Positions 25,124-36,491 of a stretch of DNA of 64,000 nucleotides are shown one piece after another. The position numbers were made by a program, and so were the translations under genes. The stretch's first letter is position 1. The number at the start of each line of letters is the position of its first letter. Below the pieces are notes generated by a model. It was not told the origin of the DNA. It worked only from the letters and a program-made list of their open reading frames with translations, and searched no databases. Source of the DNA: Cordia subcordata (taxonomy: Eukaryota; Streptophyta; Magnoliopsida; Boraginales; Cordiaceae); assembly GCA_028554755.1 (NCBI GenBank), contig JAPTOF010000017.1, positions 558,001 to 622,000 on the forward strand. Reading direction: 5' to 3'.

Positions 25124-25140
25124 TGGCACCGTTGCCGGGA
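25124..25140 (+). other. Primer-binding site (Asp-tRNA type)
   Basis: TGGCACCGTTGCCGGGA differs by one base from the aspartate-tRNA complement used by Athila/Tat elements. It lies just after the LTR and about 360 bp before the gag ATG. Confidence 0.85.
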
Positions 25141-25500
25141 GGCACGGTGGTTTGCATTCTTTGTTTGTGTGTTTTGGTAGTTGCATTTCTTGTTTTCTTG
25201 CTTTTTCTTTATAGTTTGTTTAGTTTTTGTTTATCTTTTTTATCATTTATATTATTTTCCTTTAGTTCTTATTTATCTATTTCAGCCTTTTTTTTTTTGT
25301 TTTTAGTAGACTTTCTAGGATTGTGGTTTATTTGCTGTAGTTTTAGGAATATTGAAGTTTTTAGGGGTTGAAGTGGCTGGAGTTAGGATAGTTTGTGCAT
25401 GCTTGGTAGGAGATCCCTTAGAAATCCCCTAGTTCTTCTTAATCCTAAACCCAATAGAATTGTAAGACATTTTAGGAATTTAGGAAATCTTCTTGAGGAG

Positions 25501-26980
25501 ATGGCCGATCCCAATCATCCTCCTAATCCTCCCATTCCCCTAATAGATCCCATTCCACCTCATGATCACCATGGGCATCAAGCCCAAGATCATTTTAGAT
25601 GAGAACCCCGTAGACCGGATCCACCTATAGATAAGGAACCCACTCTTAGGCAATTCTTTCTCCCCAAAGCCTTTGAGCCTAATTTGGCTATTCAAATTCC
25701 GGGTTTGAGGGAGACGAACTTTGAGAGTAAGCTTAATATGTTAGCCAAGCTTCCTTTCTTCTATGGGAGAAGTAATGAGAGTCCTCTAGAGCATATTACT
25801 AATTTTGTTGAGATGAGTTCCATTCTCCATGTCCCCAATGTCTCCCAAGAGGTTATACGTCTAAGATTGTTTCCTTTCTCTCTTAAGGATAAGACTAGGG
25901 CTTGGTTGCATTCCTTATCTAGTGGTTGCATTACTACATGGGCTGAGCTTCAACCTAAGTTCTTTTAAAAATTTTATCCCATGGCCAAGACGGCTGACCT
26001 TAGGACTGCTATACTATATGGGCTGAGCTTCAATCTCAGTTCTTTAAAAAATTTTATCCCATGGCCAAGACGGCCGACCTTAGGACCCCCATTATGACTT
26101 TCTCCCAACATGACCTAGAATCCTTTCATGAGGCATGGGAGAGGTTCAAAGACCTTTTTAGACAATGTCCACACCATGGGTATGGCAATCATGACCTATT
26201 GCAATATTTCTTTTGAGGTTTAAATGAACAAAATAGGATAATGGTCAATGCCACCTATGGTGGTGGGCTTCTATCTTTTGAGACCATCAAGGCATGGGAG
26301 AAAATAGAGTTGATGGCCAAAAATTCTTTTCAAAATTTTTCTATGGAAAGGTCTAGTCGAGGAAGTAACAAAAGAAGTATTAGTGAGGTTGGAGTTTGTT
26401 TAGATTTACCCGCTAAGGTAGAGGCTTTGACAAGTAAGTTAGATCAATTCATCTCATTATCTCTTTCATCTCATGGTCATAAGCTTAGTTCCATAGGTAT
26501 TTTCTCTGCCCCTTTAGTTGTTGAAGTTTATGCATTGTGTTCTAAGTCATCTCATGAGAACGTAGTTTGCCCTTTAGCATCCCAATTTCCTGAATTCATG
26601 AAAGAGAAAGCGTGTGCTACACAAGGTTATTCTCGTGAGTATAATCCATACTCGAACACATACAATCCGGGTTAGAGGGACAACCCAAAATTTTCTTAGA
26701 GACAAGGTCAACATGAGTCTAGTTCACATCTCAGGTTCCACCTCACCAGCAACCCTACCCTTAATATCCCCGAAGTTTCTATCCTCTTAATCAGGCCCGT
26801 CTCACTAGTGCTCCTCAACCTCAGGCTTTGCCTGCTCCTTCTAGTAATCAGCCTCCTAGCAATGATGTGATGAAGTTGATGCAATTTATTCAAATTCAAC
26901 AGCAGGTATTAGCTAGTCAGTAGTAGGAGTTAGCTGATAATAGGCAAGAGATGGCTAGCTATAAGCAGTAGATAGCTAGG
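25501..26980 (+). pseudogene. Athila-like gag
   Basis: Gag (capsid) region of the plus-strand gypsy element. ATG at 25501 gives MADPNHPPNPPIP, stopped at codon 34. The core continues as QIPGLRETNFESKLNMLAKL, NESPLEHITNFVEM and DKTRAWLHSL (25684-25968). An 80-bp tandem duplication (25934-26093) disrupts the frame, then HDLESFHEAWERFKDLF resumes, followed by a further open stretch at 26241-26675. The later part to about 26980 is glutamine/asparagine rich and has stops. No zinc knuckle is seen, which is usual for Athila gag. Confidence 0.85.
25934..26093 (+). repeat. 80-bp tandem duplication inside gag
   Basis: The text from CTACATGGGCTGAGCTTC to the DLRT codons is present twice with an 80-bp period. 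The copies differ at a handful of positions (for example CGGCTGACC against CGGCCGACC), so the duplication is not recent. It shifts the gag frame. Confidence 0.85.
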
Positions 26981-27013
26981 TTTGAGACACAGTTAGGATA
27001 GATTGCCACATAG

Positions 27014-28377
27014 TTGAGTGCTAGAGATCCTAGAAAATTGCCTTCTCAATCAGAGGTGAACCTTAGAATTCAGTCCTATTCCTCCACCAATACCACTTAT
27101 CCCCCTCAGGCCCAGGCTAAGGCTGTCACCACTCTTAGGAGCGGTAAAGTAGTGGATAATAGGGTAGGAGTTGACTTTGCAATGCGTACACCTAGTGGTC
27201 CTTCCGAGTCTAGAGAGTCACATAGTATTCCTATTGAGAGGGATTCTAGAGAGGGTCCTGTTGAGAGAGTTGAGCCTACTAGAGGCCATGAAAAGAGTAG
27301 TAATTCCCACCCTCATCGGGAAGTAAAGGAGTCTATTGATGATTCCTATGTGTCCAGAAATATTGCACCTAGAATTCCCTTCCCATCCACCATAGAGAGG
27401 CCTACACCTAATGAGGATTCTAGGTTTTTCAAGGTTTTAAAGCATTTTAAGGACCTTACGGTCAATCTTCCTTTGATAGATGCGATTCTTTCCATCCCCT
27501 CTTATTCTAACTTCTTTAAGGATCTTTATACAAGGAAGTGTAGGTCATCGAACATTCCTAAAAAGGTGAGGCTTACAGAGAAGGTGAGTAGTATTTGCAC
27601 TTCGGGCCTTCCAGCCAAAATGAGTGACCCCGGAGCTTTTGCCATTCCTTATAAGATCCGTCAACCCCAGATTAATCACATCTTGTTAGATTTAGGATCG
27701 AGTGTGAATCTCATTCCCTACTCCGTCTATCAGTAGCTAGATCTAGGTGACTTGTCCCCTGCACATGTTACTCTTCAGCTAGCTGATAGATTCGAGCGTA
27801 GACCTAGGGTGTGATAGAGGATATTATGGTCCAAGTAGGTGAGTTCGTGTACCGTGTTGACTTTATAGTGTTAGATATGGATTCAAGACATGGCTTTAGA
27901 CATTCTACACCCATTTTTCTAGGTCATCCCTTCCTCGCCACTGTAAATGCCATTATTCATTGTAGGTCGAGGTTATTAGAGATGAAATTTAGGAATTTCA
28001 GGTCCACTATGAAGGTTGCCGAAGCGGTGAATAAAGCTAGTATAGGAGGAAAGGCTGGAGAAGAGTGCTTTAGGGTTGATGTGATTGATTCTTGTGTCGA
28101 GGACTTTGTAGAGAGAACTATGACCGATAGAAAAGATTTGAGAAAATTTGATGAATTTTTGTCTAGCTTTGATTTAGACACCTTAGAAAGGAAAAGCGTA
28201 GCTTTTACTTCCTTGATTGAGAGTTCTTTGATTGAAAAGTCACTTGAGGTTAATCCTTCTCATCTTGATTGTAGTGATATCCCCGTTGATGATGTTGAGG
28301 TTGAGTCCCCCTTAGTTGAGCCTAGCCCTTCTCTAGAGCTCAAACCCCTTCCCGATCATTTGAAGTTGCATTCCTAG
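27014..28377 (+). pseudogene. Athila-like protease region and linker
   Basis: Two open segments (27014-27736, 240 codons; 27811-28377, 188 codons) separated by stops. The first is a charged linker (TLRSGKVVDNR, IAPRIPFPS, VNLPLIDAILSIPSYSNF) ending in the protease active-site region LLDLGSSVNLIPYSVYQ at about 27683-27733. Athila proteases usually have DLGAS there, so the catalytic aspartate is kept. The second holds the protease C-terminus (DFIVLDMD, HPFLATVNAIIHCRS). In frame with the element's gag-pol order. Confidence 0.85.
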
Positions 28378-28937
28378 GCCCTAATGAGACCCTTCCGGTC
28401 ATCATAGCTTCTAATCTTTCTAGTGAGCATCAGGAGCATCCCTTAGAGGTTCTTAGGAAACATAGAAAGGCTATAGGGTGGAAAATTGATGATTTGAGAG
28501 ATATAGACCCTTCGGTTTGCATGCATCGTATTAACCTTGAGGATAGAGCCATTTCTTCTGGGGAGATGCAAAGGAGGCTAAACCCATACATGAGTGAAGT
28601 AGTTAAGAAAGAGATCATTAAGCTTTTAGATGTAGGCATCATTATTCAATCTCCAATAGTGAGTGGGTTAGCCGGTCCAAGTTGTCTCTAAGAAGTCTGG
28701 GATCACGGTTGTAGAGAATGAGAGAGAAGAGCTTATCCCTGCACGTACTCCCATGGGTTGAAGAGTTTGTATTGATTATAGGAAGCTCAACTCTAAAACT
28801 AGGAAGGATCATTTCCCATTGCCTTTCTTGATTAGATTTTAGATATAGTAGCTAGGCATAGCTACTATTGTTTTCTAGATAGCTATTTGGGTTATAATCA
28901 GATCCTCGTGTTTCCCAAGGACTAGGAGAAGACCACA
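28378..28937 (+). pseudogene. Athila-like RT, 5' half
   Basis: The frame carries HRKAIGWKIDDLRDIDPSVCMH, EVVKKEIIKLLDVGIIIQSP and then, with stops, the RT segments for RVCIDYRKLN-like text, SYYCFLDSYLGYNQI and EKTTF. It stops within the RT finger/palm at the T run 28938-28947, the poly-A side of a LINE. The second half of RT resumes at 33334. Confidence 0.85.
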
Positions 28938-29023
28938 TTTTTTTTTTGCGGAGTAAGTAAGGAATTTGGATTACTTCAAGAAAAAATGTACATGTACAAA
29001 GAAATGAAGGAAAAAAAGACAAC

Positions 29024-32000
29024 CTAAACAATGATATCTTCAAGTCTCCACATTTTACATAATGTTTTGTTCAATGGAGAAGATTGAATTTTGCCACCAC
29101 TTGAGAGTTTTACTCTAACATCATTAAAGAGAGTATCAAAGATGGACTCCTCGGTTCTTGCTTGATTTTTGAAGATGCGTTGATTCCTTTCAATCCAAAT
29201 GTGGTAGATGGCTACCCCAAGAAGATGCTTGAGAATTGTGGCCTTCAAATGCTTTTCAAGGGCGAAAGGAGTGAGAAAATCAGTAATATCTTGCCAACAA
29301 ATTAGATTTTTCGGAACAAGGGTAAGTTTCAGGCCCTTTCTCCAAATCCTCCTTGTGAAACAACATTCAAAAAAGAGATGCTCTCTGGTCTCACAACCCA
29401 AATTACAAAAGATACATGATGGATTAATGAGAAGCCCCCAATGCAAGAGTCTGAATTTTGTGTTAAGACGATCATGGAATGCAAGCCAAACAATGAAGCT
29501 ATGCTTTGGATTATGCTTCTTGTGCCAAATGAGATTTGACCCTTCAAAATAAGAACCTTTTCTTCGAATACTTTCCCAAGTGTGTTTGAAAGAAAAGCAA
29601 CCACTTGGGGAGAGATTCCATGAGATTCTATCCATAGCGTTTTCATCAAGACAAAAATCTAGAATATCAACATGGGAAAGATGCATTGGCCAATTCCAAG
29701 AACCTTCAATGAAGATCTCACATACCTTAGCATGAAGATGTGGATGTGGAATGGCATTGGACCAATGCTCCAAGAGAGAACCATCCTTGTGCCAATTATC
29801 ACTCCAAAAGAAAGTGTTTGCTCCATTTCCAACTTTGTGCTTGAGGAATGGACTTGCAAAAGGTCGGCAACCAAGTAGTGCTTTGAAAATCCAACTTGCA
29901 TCCTTGGGAATTTGTACATTCCAAATAGAAGAGTCTTTAATATAATTTGCTTGAACCCATTGACTCCAAAGTGTTTCTTTAATTGCATACATCCTCCAAA
30001 AGACTTTCAGCATGTAGGTTAAGTTAACCTCCTTAATGTTCCGGACTCCAAGACCTCCCTCCTTGAAGGGAAGACAAATGTCCTTCCAAGCCACCTTAGG
30101 ACCAGTTCCTCTCCATAAAAAGGCTTTGAATTTTGTCTCAATGGCTGCCATAACTCCTTTAGGCATAAGGAATGCGTTTGCCCAATAAGCACAAATTTGG
30201 GTAAGGACCGATTTGATAAGCACAAGTCTTCCAGCAAAGGAAAGCCAATTATTGCACCAAGAGTGAAGCTTTAGATTGATTTTTTCCAAGAGAGTACAGC
30301 AATCACTCCTTCTTAGCTTTCTTGAAACAAGTGGGATGCCCAAAGATCGGATTGGTAGCTCACCTTCTTGGAACTCAACTCTATCCATGATCACTCGTTT
30401 CTCCTCATTAGGAACTCCACCAAGGAAGATAACACTCTTAGCCTTGCTAATATTCAGCCCGGAGTAAGTAGAAAAAGCCTTCAAAGTATCCATGATGCAA
30501 TCAATAGAATTTATGTCCCCTTTACAAAAGATAAGGAGGTCATCCGCAAAGCAAAGATGATTAAGCTTGATGCTTCCGCATTTTGGGTGGAATTGAAATC
30601 TCGGATTGTTTGATGCACGTAAGAACCTCCATACAAAGGACAAAGAGATAAGGGGAGATAGGATCTCCTTGCCTAATGCCATTTGCACCCAAGAAGAAAC
30701 CTTCCAAACCTCCATTAATGGCAATGGTGAAGCTAGAAGTTTTAACACAAGCCATGATCCAATCCACAAACTTTTTGGGGAAACTAAAAGCAAGAAGTGT
30801 GCATTCAATGAAAATCCAGTTCAAGGAGTCAAAAGCTTTCATAATATCAATTTTAAATGCACATCTTGTGGAAATATGTCTTCTTTGATAGCCTCTCATG
30901 ATGTCATGTGCAATGAGGATATTCTCATGGATGAGTCTACCTTTCAAGAATGCTGATTGGTTCCAAGAAATAATATGAGGTAAGCAACCCTTAAACCTAT
31001 TTGCAATGATCTTGGAGATGCATTTATAAATGGTGTTGCAGCAAGAAATTGGCCTATAGTCCTTGACCATAGAAGGATTTGGATTTTTAGGCACAAGAGT
31101 GATAATTGTGGCATTTACCTCTTTAAGAAGCTTGCTTGAATCAAAAAAGGATCTGATTACTCCAAGGACGTCCTTCCCAACAATCTCCCATGCAATCTTG
31201 TAAAAATGGGATGTGAAGCCATCCGGCCCCAGGCTTTTGTTTAGGTTGAGAGAGAAAAGTGCATTCTTGATTTCATCATCGATGATAGGAGCAATGATTG
31301 TGGCAGCAACTTCATGATCAATTTGCTTGTCAATAATATTTTTCAAAAGATCGACATTAATGCTTGAGGGGGATTCAACACCAAGAAGCTTCTTAAAATA
31401 GCCAATGAATTCCTCTTTCACTTCATCTTCTTCAAGGAGAATGTGACCATTCTCATTCTTGATAGCATGGATGGTGTTTTTAAGCTTCCTTCCTTTAACC
31501 ACATTATGGAAGAATTTTGTATTGGCATCTCCTTCCTTGATCCAATTTAGTCTTGACTGGAAAAGCATGGCTTTTGCTTTCCTTCAAGCTCCTCCAATTT
31601 GCTCAAAATGGATTTCTCCATGTCAATGAGAGAATAATTTTGCTGACCATTAAGGATAGAGTATTGAACAATTTCAAGCTCTTCCCTAAGATTTTTGATG
31701 GCATACGGAATGGCAGCAAAATGCTCTTTATCAAAAGATTTAAGAGCAAGTTTTTAATGCTTTTTGCTTTTGGTAGAGGATGTACATTGGTGTACCAAAG
31801 ACCCGTGTACACCAATGTTCTTCAACAAGCTTAAGGAAATCCATATGAGAAGTCCACACATTATAGAACTTGAAGGGTTTAGGTGAGGATTTCCAAGACT
31901 TACAAGTATGCATGATAAGTGGGCAATGATCGGAAACACCGGGACTAGCAACCAAAAGAAAGGAGAGATGGTAATGATGCATCCAATATTCGTTGATGAA

Positions 32001-32600
32001 GGCTCTATCAAGCTTGCTAGCCAAGTAATTTTCATCATTGCTCTTATTTGACCAAGTGAAGCGTGGTCCATGTGTATTAACCTCTTGCAACTTTGCTTTT
32101 GCCACAAAGTTTTGAAAGGCACCAGCACTTTTTGGAGTGGCATAGGTATTTAATTTGTCACCACTTTGCAAAACCTCATTGAAATCCCTCAAGAGACAAA
32201 GCACACTTTCTTCACACCAAGTACACCAAAGCTCAAGTTTTTTCCAAAGTTCAATTCTTTTTGAAGCTTCATTGTGTCCATAAATGAAGGCAACAAAGAA
32301 AGGCGTATGAATGTGATCATCAAAATGAAAGAGCAAAGCTTGATCACAAGAGTCAATCCAAGTAGCTTTAATGCCTTTCTTCCAAAAAAGCCAAATCCGC
32401 CCCTTGGTAAGATCATCAAAATAGCCAAAAAAACCAACTTTCTCAAAAAGAGTACTAATAGCTTTGATATTTTTATCACTAACCACTTTGTTTTCCAAAA
32501 GACCCAAGATGTCCAAGTGGTGTTTATTGATCAAAAATGCAGCTTCCTTTTGTTTCTTTGGGGAGTTTAGCCCCCTAATATTCCATGAGCAAAAATTCAT
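29024..32600 (-). pseudogene. LINE ORF2: endonuclease and reverse transcriptase
   Basis: Nicks target DNA and reverse-transcribes the LINE RNA. 32600-31740 is an AP-type endonuclease: NFCSWNIRGLNSPKKQ, the LLENKV position, VAFIYGHNE, RDFNEVL, FTWSNK, KLDRAFIN and SDHCPLIM. 31568-30561 is RT: SLNLNKSLGPDGF, YRPISCCNTIYK, NQSAFLKGR, KIDIMKAFDSLNW and IRQGDPISPYLF. 30808-29024 (594 codons) holds the catalytic CFADDLLIF and, near the end, a zf-RVT zinc-binding domain (HKKHNPKHSFIVWLAFHDRL...CIFC...HLFFEC). No RNase H follows. Frame changes at about 31570-31740 and 30560-30810 inactivate it. Confidence 0.9.
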
Positions 32601-33333
32601 TGAGGAGGTAAAGGAGGAGCACTTGGCTCGGATACCTGGTTGCTTTTTGCATTTGGAGTGCCAAAATTACCCAATTCTTCCTCCTTACTATTCTGGTCTA
32701 GAAGTTTTGTATCTTCATCTCCAATTTCTCCCTCATGACCAAGTATCTCAAAGTGATTGGAGTGCGAAATTTTAGAGCTTGAGGGGTCAAGAGGAACCCT
32801 AACTAAAGAATGCCTTGGAGAAGTCGCCTTTTCCTTTGAAGAAGAACCTTCACCATGGAAGTTGTTTGGAGCATTACTTGACTTCAATGGGGCTTTCTTA
32901 CTCACGGCTTGCCATTCAAAATGAGTCTTAGTGGCCTGATTTGCAATTGGCCTTAGTGGTTGAATTTTTGGCTTAAGTGGGCATTGCTCCTTCACATGTC
33001 CAACCATCTTGCAATGAGAGCACTTAGATGGTTTCCAAGCATATTCAACCATAACTTTAGCCTTTGAACCATTGCTGAGTTTTGGATAAACCACATCCGG
33101 AAGGTTCTCTTCCAAATCAACTTCAATACATACTCTTGCAAAATCCAAATTTCTTCTTGAATCTGTGAGGGCATCCATTTGGATTGGCTTTCTAATGAAA
33201 GAGGCAATATATCCAAGTCCTCTTTTAGAGTAGAGGCTCATTGGGACCTCCTAAAGCTTCACCCAAATGGGAACTTTTTTGCATGATAAGTTAACAAACT
33301 CCAGATTTGGTTCCCATTTCCTCAACAAGAGTG
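32597..33333 (-). pseudogene. LINE ORF1: DUF4283 and zinc knuckle, 5'-truncated
   Basis: RNA-binding protein of a plant L1. The segment above 33241 reads LLRKWEPNLEFVNLSCKKVPIWVKL, then a stop, then MSLYSKRGLGYIASFIRKPIQ, which is the middle of a DUF4283 domain. A CCHC knuckle follows, CSHCKMVGHVKEQC, at about residues 75-88 from 33241. The tail is proline/serine rich. The N-terminus is lost at the LINE 5' junction. ORF1 ends in an ATGA overlap with the ORF2 start (32597-32600). Confidence 0.9.
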
Positions 33334-35525
33334 TCCTTATGGCGCTTTTGCCTATCAAAGAATGCCCTTCGGTCTATGTAATGCCCCAACAACTTTTCAG
33401 AGGTGTATGATGGCCATTTTTAGTGACATGATTAAGAGGCATTTAGAGATATTTATGGATGATGTCTTAGTCTTTGGTGATAGTTTTGATGAGTGTTTGA
33501 GTCACCTCTCTTTAGTCTTAGACCAATGTGTGGAGAAGAATTTAGTGTTAAGTTGGTAGAAATCTCACTTCATGGTGCAACAAGGGATAGTGTTGGGTCA
33601 TATAATTTCATCTACTGGTATTCAAGTTGACCCAATTAAGGTATAATTGATTGAGAAGTTGCCTGTTCCTAAATGTGTCAAGGATGTTAGATCTTTTTTA
33701 GGACATGCAGGATTCTACCGTAGATGCATTAAGGATTTGAGCCACATTACACGTCCCTTGTCTAGGCTTCTAGCACAAGATGTCCCTTTTAACTTTGATG
33801 ACGAGTGTGTTAAGGCTTTCACTAGGCTTAAATCCTTAATGTCTACATCCCCGATTATCCAGCTACCTAACTACAATCTCCCATTTAAGGTTATGTGTGA
33901 TGCATCCGACTATGTGATAGGTCGTACATTCTAGGGTCTTGATGAAACCCAAAAGAACCATACCACCACGAAAAAAGAGCTTCTAGCAGTAGTTTTCTCC
34001 CTTAACAGGTTTAGGTCGTACATTCTAGGGTCTAAGGTAATTGTATACCTCGATCATGCGGCGTTGAGGTATTTGTTAGCTAAGAAAGAATCTAAGCCCT
34101 GCTTGATTAGGTGGTTACTCCTTCTTCAAGAGTTTAATGTTGAGATCCGGGATAAAAAGGGTAGAGAAAATTTAGTTGCCCATCATCTTTCCCGTCTTGT
34201 AAGTGATTCTTCTAGTGATCCATCCCTCTTTCGTGATTCATTTCTTAATAAGCAACTGTTTGCCATCTCTCATCACATACCTTGGTTTGCTCACATAGTT
34301 AACTATCTTGCCACAGGGTGATTTCCTTCCCATTGGGAAAAGAGAGAGATAGGTTCCTAGTGTAAGTTAGACATTTCTTTTGGGAGGATCCTTATCTTTT
34401 CAAAGTGTGTGCAGATCAAATGATCCGCCGGTGTTTGCCCGAAGACGAGTTGGAGAGCGTGTTAAGCATGTGTCATGATAAGGGGCATGGGGGTCACTTT
34501 AGTGGGAAAAAGACTGCTGTGAAGGTCTTGCAATGTGGACTATTTTGGCCCATTCTCTTTAGGGATGCCCAAGAATATTGCAAAAAGTGTTTTAGATGCC
34601 AACAATCCAAGTCCATCTCTGGGAGAAACATGATCCTCTATTCTTCTATGTGAGTTGTTTGATTTTTAAGGTATTGATTTCATGGGTCTATTTCCACCTT
34701 CCTTTGGGTACCAATACATTTTAGTGGCCATTGATTATGTGTCCGAATGGGTTGAGGCAATTCCCACACTTACTAATGACTATAGGGTAGTGGTTAAATT
34801 CATCAAGAAGAACATTTTCTCTAGATTTGGAGTACCTAGGGTCTTGATTAGTATGGGGATTCGCATTTTCACCATAGGGCTTTAGAGGCTTTGTTGAGAA
34901 GATATTTGGTACCCATAAGGTTGCTACTCCTTATCACCAGTAAACAAGTGGACAAATAGAGGTGTCCAATAGGGAGATCAAGCATATCTTAGAGAAAACG
35001 GTGAGGCTCGATAGAAGATATTGGTTTATTAGGCTAAATAATGCTTTATGGGCCTACCGTACCGCCTTTAAGACTCCTATTGGTATATCTCCATATAGAT
35101 TGGTTTATGGGAAAGCTTGTCACTTGCTGGTAGAACTAAAGCATAGAGCTTATTGGGCCATCAAGGCTTTAAATTTTGATTTGGCAAGAGTTAGTGAGAA
35201 AAGGAAGCTGGACCTAGCGGAGTTAGAAGAACTTAGGTTTGAGGCATATGAGAACGCCAAGCTTTATAAGGATAGGATGAAGAGAATTCATGATAAACAT
35301 ATTCTTAAGAAATCATTCTCTCCCTCTGATAAAGTTTGGTTATTTAACTCAAGTTTAAAGCTCTTTCTAGGTAAGCTTAAGTCAAGATAGGATGGTCCAT
35401 ATGAAGTGTTGGTTGCTTACCCGTCCGGAGCAGTCAAGATCAAGGACTTAAAGGATAGCCGAGAGTTGACGGTGAATAGGCAATGCCTGAAGCAGGCATA
35501 TAATCCAAGCATGGCTCGTGTGTAG
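33334..35525 (+). pseudogene. Athila-like RT 3' half, RNase H and integrase
   Basis: Resumes the plus-strand pol. RT: MPFGLCNAPTTFQRCM and catalytic FMDDVLVFG. RNase H: FKVMCDASDYVIG, then a deletion scar, KELLAVVF and HHLSRL. Integrase zinc region: HDKGHGGHFSGKK and YCKKCFRCQ. Core: first D in VAIDYVSEWVEA; the second D is lost (ISMGIRIF where SDGG is usual); E in [12 protein letters not shown]. The C-terminal part is [20 protein letters not shown] to KQAYNPSMARV. At least eight stops or shifts make it non-coding. The element order gag-PR-RT-RH-INT confirms gypsy. Confidence 0.9.
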
Positions 35526-35650
35526 GTTTTAATGCTTCAAGATCCTATCTGTAGAGGTTGAAGATGAGTTGGTGTTTGCCCAGCTAACGACATGATGGTT
35601 AGCACAACTAGGAGGCAACCTAGGTTCAATTTTGCAATTTTGCATTTGTT
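35526..35650 (+). mobile_element. Start of Athila 3' untranslated tail
   Basis: GCCCAGCTAACGACATGATG and TAGGAGGCAACCTAGGTT are characteristic phrases just downstream of Athila pol. The tail then changes at about 35650 into minus-strand gag sequence, so the rest of the 3' end and the 3' LTR of this element are not present in the expected orientation. Confidence 0.6.
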
Positions 35651-36467
35651 TCAATCTCATCTTGTGAAGTGATGCAACCATTAGGTAACAAGTGCAACCA
35701 AGTCCTAGTCTTGTCCTTAAGAGAGAAAGGGAACAATCTTAGGCGTATGACCTCTTAGGAGATATTGGGAATATGGAATGTGGAACTCATCTCAACACAA
35801 TCAATAATATGCTTTAGAGGACTCTCATTGCTTCTCCTATCGAAGAAAGAAAGCATAGCCAACATATTATGCTTGATTTCAAAGTTCATCTCCCCCAAAC
35901 TCAGAATTTGAATAGCCAAATTAGGCTCAAAGGCTTCGGGGAGGAAGAATTACCTAAGGGTGGGCTCCTTATCTATAAGTAGGTCCAATCTAAGACGCTT
36001 TTGTCCAAAATGATCTTGGGCTTGATTCCCATGGTGATCATGATGTGGAATGGGATTCATTGGGGAAATGGGAGGATTAGGAGGATGATTAAGATTGGCC
36101 ATCTCTTCAAGAAGACCTCCTAAATTCCTAAAATGTCTATCAATTATATTGGTTTTGGGATTAATAGGAATTAGGGGATTTCCAAGGGATCTCCTACCAT
36201 GCGTGCAAAAACTATCCTAACTCTGGCTACTTCAAGCCTTGAAAACTTCAACAATCCTGAAACTACAGCAAATAAGCCACAATACTAGAAAGTCTACAAA
36301 AGAAACAAAAAATAAAAGAAACCAAGAGAGATAAGTAAGTACCGAAGCAAAATAATGTAAACAAGAAGTAAGATAAGCAAAAACTAAACCTACTATAAAG
36401 AAAAAGCAAGAAAAATAAATAAAGCAACTACCAAAACACACAAACTAAGAATGCAAACCATCGTGCC
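35650..36467 (-). pseudogene. Athila-like gag N-terminal part, opposite strand
   Basis: Reverse-complement relative of 25141-25925. The minus-strand ATG at 36102 gives MANLNHPPNPPI-like text. Downstream the equivalents of FEPNLAIQI, NESPL-HI--CVEMSS and DKTRTWLHLL are readable before the sequence ends at about 35650. The untranslated leader above the ATG also matches the plus copy, including TTGTGTGTTTTGGTAGTTGC. It belongs to a different, diverged element copy. Confidence 0.8.
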
Positions 36468-36486
36468 TCCCCGACAACAGCGCCGA
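36468..36486 (-). other. Primer-binding site of the minus-strand Athila-like copy
   Basis: Minus-strand TCGGCGCTGTTGTCGGGGA resembles the Asp-tRNA complement TGGCGCCGTTGCCGGGGA with a few changes. It is adjacent to the LTR end at 36492. Confidence 0.75.
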
Positions 36487-36491
36487 GAACT

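Larger units (their letters stand above)
28938..33333 (-). mobile_element. 5'-truncated L1-type LINE inserted in Athila RT
   Basis: Non-LTR retrotransposon of about 4.4 kb on the minus strand. Its 3' end is a short A tract (T10 at 28938-28947 on the plus strand). It carries ORF1 and ORF2 and begins inside ORF1, the 5' truncation typical of target-primed reverse transcription. It splits the gypsy RT between EKTTF and CPYGAFAY. No clear target-site duplication is visible; the gypsy bases expected between the two sides are partly missing, so a small target deletion is likely. Confidence 0.9.

Noticed and set aside
25123..25371. 82-codon ORF with apparent membrane segments
   Set aside because: It overlaps the primer-binding site and T-rich gypsy leader, so the predicted membrane protein is an artefact.
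29208..29552. 114-codon ORF on the plus strand
   Set aside because: Shadow of the LINE ORF2 coding strand, as are the other plus-strand ORFs between 29672 and 32775.
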